Origin: Apoderus coryli
Taxonomy: Eukaryota; Arthropoda; Insecta; Coleoptera; Attelabidae
Length of the DNA: 64,000 nt
Direction of reading: 5' to 3'
Assembly (NCBI GenBank): GCA_911728435.2
Contig: OU452212.1
Span: forward strand, 2,424,563-2,488,562
A model generated the notes under the pieces. That model made no database searches. It saw only the letters and a program-made list of their open reading frames with translations, and had not been told where the DNA came from. Both the position numbers and the translations under genes were made by a program. Shown here piece after piece: positions 56,301 to 64,000 of this stretch (position 1 is the first letter of the stretch; every line of letters starts with the position of its first letter).

Positions 56301-59300
56301 TGGTTTGATTCGAAATCATATTCCAATTATTATCTCTCAATATTCAATACTTTTAGAGGTTAACTGTTAACTGAATGAACTAACCGGTACCTAGAGGTTG
56401 ATCAGTAAGCGGTAAGGGGGGTAGGAATTTTAATCAGTTTGGTAGAAGTGACCGATGTCGAAAGAATACGCACAATCGTGAATGAACTGACAATTTTCAG
56501 ATTGTTCACTTAGTTCAGTACGAAAGAATAACCCTATAGATGTAAAAGCTAGGTGTTGGGTGAAAGTAGCAGAAGTAATGTTTGAAGATTTAACACTACC
56601 TTTAAGGAATTTCAGTCGTGGTGCGTAAGCAACAGGCTCATGGTGAATCCCAGTAAAACGGTGGCATTGCAGTTTAGCAGATACAAGCGTGAGTTGGGTT
56701 TTAATCTCACATTCAATAACATAACTTTGCCTTGGTCGGCTTCTGCCGGTTTGTTGGGTCTGCAGGTGGATCCCAAGTTCTCTTGGACACTGCATGTGGA
56801 CAAACTTTGCAGTAAGCTGAATCCAAATATATACATCTTACATTCCTTAAAGAGCTTTATGAACCAGGCATCATTGCTCTCAGTGTATTATGGCTTAATA
56901 TATTCTGCGATTGGCTGCAATATCGCTGTGTGGGGCAGATGCGCGGAGGCAGATCGAGTTTTTATCACACAAAAAAGAGCACTAAGACTGATTTTTAACA
57001 TACAATATGGTGGTACCTGTAAAGATACGTTTATTCGAAATCAGATACTCACTGTTCCATGTGTTTATTTGTACAGGGTATTGTCTTTTGCGTTTAACTG
57101 TAGGAAGAAGGGAAGAGCTCGGAGGAGAGGTGATGTACATACGCACTTAACCCGGGGAAGAGAGCAATTCTGTCTACCACGTCCGAGGCATGAATTTTAC
57201 AAAAAGTCACCCCTATACTCAGGATTGTATTTCTTTAATCTGCTTCCTAATGAGATAAGGGGGTGCCAATCCGAGACATTATTTAAGAAAAAAATAAAGA
57301 CTTTGTTAGCAGCTAACGCGTTTTATAGCATTCGGGATTTTACCGAATTTATTGTAACAAGACATTGATGCTGCGATCGCTGTGACTGTTAACCAATTCT
57401 GAAATGCGCTCCCCTAGAGTAATTATTCTACTTGTTCTGTTGTGTATTGTGTTATTTTTATTTATTATCTGTTGTATATATATATATATATGTTTTTTTA
57501 TTGTATTTTGCTTATAAATTTCTTATTTTTGTTGGATTGCAACATATATGTCGTATTAGTTTTTTTAATAACTTATTGTAAGACTATGTTATGTTTGTAT
57601 GTAATTGTTATATTGTGTAATTGTTTTTGCAAGATATTGACGTGTCAAAGTACCTCATAATGTACAACATATGACAAAATAAATGATTTGATTTGATTTG
57701 AACCAACAGGGTGTACCCACCAACTTAATAACGTAAATTGGTGAACAGCGATACACCCCACTTGTAGCAAATATGAGCCGTTTTGTCGCTAGTCTAGAAT
57801 GGGTCGCGTTTCCCTCGCCGCTACACGCTCGTATAGAATGGGCAAAATTTTCAAGCGACTGAGCGACTAAACGGTCGCGTTTTTGTGGTTCGTGTAGAAT
57901 GGGCCTTAGAGTCCTTTTTTTAGATCAGTAGACGCAGTTTTCAACTCGTCTGATATGGATTACTGAAAAGCAGTTCATTACGAAAAAACGTGTATAGTTT
58001 TGTCTATACGTTTTGCAAAATACTGTATTAAGTAATTATTTTTCTCTTTCAAAAATGTTGGTTAATTTTTAATAACTGTGTTGTTTTATTATTCTGCTTA
58101 ACAGGTGACGCATTGGCATTCACCTAGATTTCACGCTTACTTTCCTACGGCGAATTCATATCCAGCCATCGTAGCGGACATTTTAAGTGGTGCAATCGCT
58201 TGCATTGGATTTTCATGGGTTAGTAACTACCTAATCTTACGTTATTCTTATTATACCAGGTGACCACAAAGAAGTGCACCTCGTCCGATTGTGGATTTCT
58301 GGTTAAAATTGGAGTAATTTAAATATTTCTTTTTTTTTTTTGGTAATCTTGAACCTTTATTTTAAAATTGTTTGTTTGTTGTTGGCGAAATTTTTTATAC
58401 AGGGAATAATAAGCTGAATTTGGATCACGTTTTCCGCCTCTAGATTCATGACACGTCGGTAAACAAGTCGATATAGTTTTGTTTGTACGAAAATCGTTTT
58501 AATCATCAACATAAGCTGATGGCAAATTCATTTTCTCCGTCCGTCACAATATATAAGCCATGCTTGAGTTAATCTTTTTAAAAGCGGAAATAGAACTCTG
58601 AAAGTGGTTGAGAATATCTTTTGTGTATTGTATGAGAGTAAATAAATTGAAAAATAGAGATGTACCAGCTATGTCTTTTGAAAATATCAAAATGAAAGGC
58701 AAATATTGTCGGTGGCATTATCAAACCATTATCGGTGATTTATAATTTTATTTCCCGAACAAAAGATGACTAGTGACCATGTCCAGTTCATACAAAGGGG
58801 GTCCATCTCAATCTGTCAACCAATGTAGCGGTCTTCTCTCAATAATATGTTTCTGATGTTCTTGAGAGGTGAGGACCTTGGAAAGGTTTTCCAATAGGGA
58901 TGATATGATTTTGAAGCGACGTTGCGGCTATTTGTAATATGTCATGATGATCAAGAACTGAAGCCATTGGACCAGCGTAATTTTGCCTTGGAACAACTTG
59001 AAAACGATAACTATTTTTTTAAGAAAATCATCTTCTTCGATGAGGAACACTTTCATCTGAGTGGTGCGGTAAATAAACAAAACTGTCGATTCTGGTGCGA
59101 AGAAAATCCACAAATTATTCATGAAAAACCATTACATTCACCTAAATTGACAGTTTGGTGTGGTTTTTGGTCTGGTGGAATCATCGGTCCGTACTTCTTT
59201 CGAATTGATGCTGGTAACACCGTTACTGTAAATGGAGAGCGGTATAGATCGATGATAACCAACTTTTTATGGCCGATTTTAGAAGAAGTTGATCTTGACA

Positions 59301-62300
59301 ACATTTGATTCCAGCAAGACGGGGCTACGTGCCACACAGCAAATGCAACAATTGAATTATTGCGAGAAAAGTTTGGAGATTCGATTATTCCAAGAAGTTG
59401 TGATTTAACACCGTTAGACTATTTCTTGTGGGGTTATTTGAAGTCATTGGTCTTTCGAAATAAACCAGACTCTCTTTAAGCTTTACAAGTCAATATTGAA
59501 CGTGCCATTCATGACATACGACTTGATTTAGTGGAAAAAGTGCTCGAAAATTGGGTTCATCGAATTCGTTCCTGCAGAAGAAGTCGTGGAGGCCATTTGA
59601 ATGACGTTTTATTTAAAACTTAATTGTATAGATTGTGCTTCACATTCAATAAAAAACTTTTGAATTTCCTTAACAATATGTGTGTTTTTTTTTTAAAGAA
59701 ATCATATCACTCTTATTGGAATACCCCATATTAAACGTTCATCGTCCTTATCTTTTTTGAAATCATTTTTGTCTGCTAGACATCAGACTGTTTGTTTTAA
59801 TGGTTACAAACTAAGATCTTACGCTGGCTGCAGGCTAAGACACTCAAGCAACCTTAAGGGTTCTGAAGAATAAACTGGTGTCGGAATGTCAAAGAAATCT
59901 TAGGGCCTTGGCCAACCATAACAGGGTTGTATGACATACATAAAAAGATCAATTTCCGGAGTGACATCAATAGAACCCACAAAAACATGAAATAGTGAAT
60001 GTAACTATTCTAGTTCTGTTTCTGTTTATTGAGATAAAAACCCTCATAAAGCCCATTTTAAATAAAACAATAGCAATTAGTAATATATTGATAATTAGTA
60101 TCCCTGAGGACCCAATCAACTTTCAGTTCGAGAAAAAATTATCCCTAATAAAAAGAAAAACATTAAAAATAATTTTGATTACATTTTTTAGATCGCCAGT
60201 CCGGCTTGTACGGAATTAGAAGTCGTTATGCTGGATTGGCTAGGGAAAATGGTTGGTTTGCCCGAAGAGTTTCTCGCCTGTTCGGGTGGCAAAGGGGGTG
60301 GCGTTATCCAGGGCACGGCTAGTGAAGCCACTTTGGTAGCATTACTTGGCGCCAAAGCACGTGCTATCAATAAAGTGAAAAAAGAAAATCCCGACATGAA
60401 AGATGCTGACATTGTAGCGAAATTGGTTGGATATACTTCAGGTAAAAAGTTTTTGAAAGTTTAGTTTGCAGTTTTTCTCTCAGTGGCGTAGTAAACTGAT
60501 AGAAAGTGACTTTTTTATAACTAGAGTTTGATGGAGTTATTGTTCAAATGAGCATACTACAACTTCGAAAATAACATAAAATTTTTCTTCAGTTTTATTC
60601 AACATATTTTTTGTTTATCGATTTGCAATTTGTTCAAGTTGTCTGAGAATTGTGGATATCCATAAAAATCTACTTTCTTCGTAATTTCTTCTTTAATATG
60701 TTCAATCTTTTTGTTTCAAGGTCTTAGCTTGCTGTTCTTCAATTGGCTTGACGCTCTTCTTTTGCAGAGCTTGTCAAAGTTCGATTCATATGCTTTCTTG
60801 CCTTTCTTTATCGCGATTTCTTTAATTTTCTTAGATATGTCTGTTTGATGTTCGTTCAATTTCCATTTTTTCAAGTTATCTCCACAAATGTGGTTTACTA
60901 TGAAAAGCTGCTTTTTCGAAATAGTTTCATTCGCCGCCTACTTTCCGCATGATTTCCTCTAGTATTCAATTCATGCTCTTCGTTCTCAGACTTTAACATA
61001 ATATTCATTATTATTATCATTCGCTTTCAATCCTTGCAATTTCTTCTTTGATTTACGTCGATGTCTTTTCAAAATTCTTTAATTTTCTTCAAGCTCTTCT
61101 TTCATAGAGTGTTTGAAAGTTTCACACATGTTTCCCTACAATTTCTTCTTTTTGATTTCTCTGATTTCATCCACGTCTCTACTTGATGTTTATCAATTTT
61201 TTTCTTTTATTTGCCTTTGTTTAAATTGTTTCTATGGAAGTGTGTCTTCTTGTATTCTTAAATTTTCTGCAACTCATTTTTCATTTTTATTTGGTCAGGC
61301 AGTCTCTCTTTCTTTGAAAAGCTTTTCTTTTGTAGATTTCCTTTCTTGTAGTGGTTCTTTTTCTACTTTCTTCTCAATTATTTCTTCAATGAGTTATTGC
61401 ATTTGGGTCAACTAATCTTCCATTTGAAATTGCATTTGTGGAAGTTGTATTGAAAAGCTTTACTTTTTTGGAAATTGCTCTTATCTTGTTTTTATTCGCC
61501 ACCATTTCTTCTTTGCTGTCTTTAATTTTTACCGACGTTCTTCCATTTATTTCAACTTAGCTTTTATTTTAATTGGCGTGGGGTCTAGTTGTCTACAGAA
61601 ATGCGGCTCTGAAGAAGTAGCCTTTTATGACTGCATTGTTTCTGTTTCTTCATTTTTAGAACAAAGTCATTCTTCAGTGGAACGGGCTGGTTTGTTAGGT
61701 GGTGTTAAGTTGCGTTCCTTAACACCTGATGACTGCAATAAATTACGTGGTGAGGCAGTGCAAAACGCGATAGAAGAGGACTTGCAAGCTGGCCTTATAC
61801 CATTTTTCGTAAGTGACTTTATTCGAATTTAATTTATTCAAAAAAGACTAATAATTCTTGAATACCTTAGGCTGTAGCAACTTTAGGAACAACGTCATCA
61901 TGTACTTTTGACCGTTTAGACGAGATCGGGCCAATTTGTAACCAGTACAACGTTTGGTTGCACGTAGATGCAGCCTATGCAGGATCTGCTTTCATTTGCC
62001 CTGAATTTAGGTAGTAACCACGTCACTTTCCTTTGAGGAATCTTATTGTATTACTCAACATTTTAGGTATTTAATGAAAGGTATTGACCGTGCAGACTCC
62101 TTCAACTTCAATCCGCATAAGTGGCTATTGGTCAACTTCGATTGTTCTGCCATGTGGCTGAAGGATCCATCATGGTTGGTCAATGCCTTTAATGTTGATC
62201 CGCTTTATTTAAAACATGAGCAACAAGGTAGCTGATTTAGAGAGTTTTTACACTGAATTAAAACTAATTTTCTATCTCAATCAACGAAACAGGTGCTGCT

Positions 62301-62562
62301 CCCGATTACCGTCATTGGCAAATACCGCTCGGTCGACGATTCAGGTCACTCAAACTGTGGTTCGTCCTCAGACTGTATGGTGTGGAGAACCTTCAAAAGT
62401 ACATTCGTAAGCAAATTGGTTTGGCTCACTATTTTGAATCACTGGTACGGACTGATGAACGTTTCGAGATTACGGAAGAGGTTTTGATGGGTTTGGTGTG
62501 CTTCAGGTTAAAAGGGAAGAATGATGTGAATGAGGCGCTGTTAAAGAGGCTTAATGGTCGAG
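53339..62562 (+). CDS. Ddc: Aromatic L-amino-acid (DOPA) decarboxylase, last exon beyond window
   Basis: PLP-dependent cytosolic enzyme that converts DOPA to dopamine and 5-HTP to serotonin; in insects it also supplies cuticle tanning. Eight coding exons in phase: 53339-53418, 54519-54639, 58105-58218, 60192-60441, 61660-61808, 61871-62010, 62067-62227 and 62293-62562, giving 428 codons. Family blocks are [13 protein letters not shown] at the start, [53 protein letters not shown] and the PLP lysine in FNFNPHKW. Substrate-side [19 protein letters not shown] is intact. About 50 C-terminal residues should follow in an exon past 64000. The [11 protein letters not shown] start and overall match favour Ddc over tyrosine decarboxylase. 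Introns hold a nested Harbinger/LINE insertion and a dead mariner. Confidence 0.95.
55233..55700. repeat. 246-bp tandem duplication with ACAGGGTG motifs in Ddc intron 2
   Basis: CACCCTGTATATTTGTTG lies at 55234 and again at about 55480. Each copy also carries AAAGTTGGTTAAAGACAC, ATTATACAGGGTGTAAATA and GAAAAACAGGGTGGATC, so each unit holds three ACAGGGTG-type motifs in both orientations. The unit abuts the left end of the Harbinger-like element. Confidence 0.8.
55707..57905. mobile_element. PIF/Harbinger-like element with TTA duplication, host to a LINE insertion
   Basis: The left end is GGGCCATTCTACACGAACTA and the right end (reverse complement) GGCCCATTCTACACGAACCA; both continue through CAAAAACGCGACCGTTT, giving a ~37-bp terminal inverted repeat with three mismatches. 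TTA flanks both sides (55704-55706 and 57906-57908), the 3-bp duplication typical of PIF/Harbinger. No transposase is recognised, so it is non-autonomous. The left part (55730-55960) is unusually GC-rich. A LINE fragment occupies about 56590-57705. Confidence 0.75.
56590..57705 (+). mobile_element. LINE (jockey/CR1-like) 3' fragment nested in the Harbinger-like element
   Basis: An open frame of 242 codons (56640-57368) carries [19 protein letters not shown] and [15 protein letters not shown] (end of the RT domain), then [31 protein letters not shown] and a C-terminal [14 protein letters not shown] motif. The RT active site and everything 5' are absent. The 3' end is AATAAATGATTTGATTTGATTTGA, a pentamer tail. 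The open, unbroken frame suggests a fairly recent 5'-truncated insertion. Confidence 0.85.
58740..59660 (+). mobile_element. Mariner-superfamily transposase, inactivated, in Ddc intron 3
   Basis: The frame from 58922 includes [20 protein letters not shown] (first Asp region), [20 protein letters not shown] and [14 protein letters not shown]. An in-frame stop at about 59306 precedes [12 protein letters not shown] (second Asp), then [18 protein letters not shown] (third acidic region). A further stop sits near 59478, and the frame ends near KRSRGGH-type [12 protein letters not shown]. The N-terminal DNA-binding region is fragmentary. Two premature stops make it non-functional. 59660-60190 has nothing else recognised. 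Confidence 0.88.
60470..61560. repeat. Low-complexity TTTCTTC-rich tract in Ddc intron 4
   Basis: The stretch is built from degenerate pyrimidine words such as TTTCTTCTTTGATTT, AATTTCTTC and CTTTCTTG with no clean period. No coding potential. Confidence 0.55.
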
Positions 62563-62699
62563 GTGAGTTAAGTGAAAGAATTTTTACGAGTGGCGGAAAA
62601 AACATTTATAGGAATGAGGACAATCTGAGTCTGTTATAGAATTTTGTTTAGTACGTAACGTTTCGAGGCATAATTCTCAACATATCCTGTTTATCTCTT

Positions 62700-63330
62700 T
62701 ATCAACATGACGTATTTTTGCCATAGAAGACAACGCTTTGAGGACGTATTTTTTGATTATAAATTGGACGTATATTTTCTCTAAAACTCAATGTTTGAGT
62801 ATGTGGTTTTCTATTTTATCAGCGGACGTATATTCTCTCTAGAAAGCAGTGCCTCTTTACTTGTGCTCTAGAAAAAAAACGACCGTTTCGTTTTTATTAG
62901 TGGGCGAACCTTTCTTCTAGAAAACAAAGATTTGAGGACGTGCTTTTACGATTTATCAGCTGGAAGTACTTTTCTTCTAGAAGACAACGCTTTGAGGACG
63001 TATTTTTATGTTATAAATTGGACGTATATTTTCTCTAAATCTCAATGTTTGAGTATGTGCTTTCCTTTTCTATCAGCGGACGTATATTTTCTCTAGAAAG
63101 CAATGCCTTTTTACTTGTGCTCTAGAAACAAAGGGGCGTTTCATTTTTATCAGAGGGCATATGTTTCTTCTAGAAAACAAAGATTTGAGGGCGTGTTTTC
63201 CTATTTATCAGCTGGAAGTACTTTTCTTCTAGAAGACAACGCTTTGAGGATGTATTTTTATGTTATAAATTGGACGTATTCTTTCTAGAAGACAACGCAT
63301 TAAGGTCCCATCCTCTTTATTAATTAGACG
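62700..63330. repeat. ~250-bp tandem array in the last visible Ddc intron
   Basis: AGACAACGCTTTGAGGACGTA begins units at about 62727, 62992 and 63234. Inside, TCTAGAAA and GGACGTATATTTTCTCTA recur as shorter subunits. 63330-64000 continues with more degenerate GACGTA/TCTAGAA words (GAGTACGT, GGACGTACTT) without a clear period. No Ddc terminal exon was found here. Confidence 0.8.
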
Positions 63331-64000
63331 TAGTTTTGATATATAGCTAAATGCTTCGTTTACGTGCTTTCCCTCCTTTTAAAACAACACTTCGAATACG
63401 TCCTCGGCCTTTGTTTATCAAGCACACGTAATTTTGCACTTTAAACCAATGCTCTGAGTACGTGCGTTGCTTGTATTTCAAGCGTGCGTACTTGTTCTCC
63501 AAAATGAAAGTCCTCAATTCCATGGATTTCCTTTTTGTCTATCCGACGTACTTTCCCTCTCAAAATCAACGCATCGAGTACGTCATGAATCCTACGTACT
63601 TTTCCACTTGAATGCGAATAAGCTTTGATTACGTATTTTTCGTTTTTATCAAACGACTATATTTTTTAATACTCGTATTTTGAAGTGTGACGGACGTTTT
63701 TATCACTTAAGACGTAATTTTTTGTGGACGTACTTTTCCCTTGTTTTTTAAGCGCTCGGACTAGTATCCAAGGCTGCGAGTATGTACGTCTCTCTCAAGT
63801 GGATGTTCTTGGCCTCTAGAACTGAAAATATCGAGGATGTACTTTTCTTTACTTTATATTATATCGGACGTATTTTTTCTCTAGAAAGTAATGCTTAAAG
63901 CAGCAGTGTATATTTCTTTCAAAACGAAATGCCTTCAGATGTAAAGTGATGTATTTTCCCTCTAGAAAGTAAAGCTTCGTAATTTTGAGACACTAAGAGA

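Overview
The window is AT-rich, intron-rich animal DNA, almost certainly from an insect. It has split genes with GT-AG introns, a Ddc/Catsup/Ttc19 neighbourhood, non-LTR retrotransposons, mariner/Tc1 and PIF/Harbinger-type DNA elements, and many short repeats ending in ACAGGGTG. A beetle is my best guess, from general impression of the repeats rather than any diagnostic sequence.

Layout. 1-10.2 kb holds no confident gene: 182-bp satellite blocks, small transposon derivatives, a large foldback element and a broken reverse-transcriptase (RT) fragment. 10.2-17.8 kb (+) is the PP2A regulatory subunit B'' gene (PPP2R3-like), whose introns hold a 161-bp minisatellite (17 copies) and a ~250-bp array. 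18-24.4 kb is intergenic: MITEs, inverted SINE heads, scrambled RT pieces, AT-rich DNA and a complete-looking type I hammerhead ribozyme at 23841-23916. 24.4-32.6 kb (-) is the histone acetyltransferase KAT2 (Gcn5/PCAF) in 13 exons, two introns of which are filled by tandem arrays; one array contains copies of the end of its neighbouring exon. 33.1-34.0 kb (-) is proteasome subunit alpha-4 (PSMA7). 34.4-36.6 kb (+) is TTC19. 36.8-38.2 kb (-) is the ZIP-family transporter Catsup (SLC39A7). 38.5-39.9 kb (-) is an uncharacterised multi-pass membrane protein. 40.4-41.6 kb has a possible THAP-domain gene fragment. 40.7-50 kb is retrotransposon, SINE, foldback and Tc1 debris. 50.5-64 kb (+) is aromatic L-amino-acid decarboxylase (Ddc), with eight coding exons visible and the last one beyond the window; its introns carry a nested Harbinger/non-LTR insertion, a dead mariner and tandem arrays.

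How the genes fit together. Catsup (a regulator of tyrosine hydroxylase in Drosophila), Ttc19 and Ddc also lie close together in the Drosophila 37B-C region, as I recall it, so this may be conserved microsynteny of catecholamine-related genes. The other genes are housekeeping: phosphatase targeting, chromatin acetylation, the proteasome and complex III maintenance. The most unusual content is the hammerhead ribozyme plus several dispersed and foldback repeats carrying hammerhead-like cores (CTGATGA, a stem, then GAAA), a signature known from Penelope-like elements and retrozymes.
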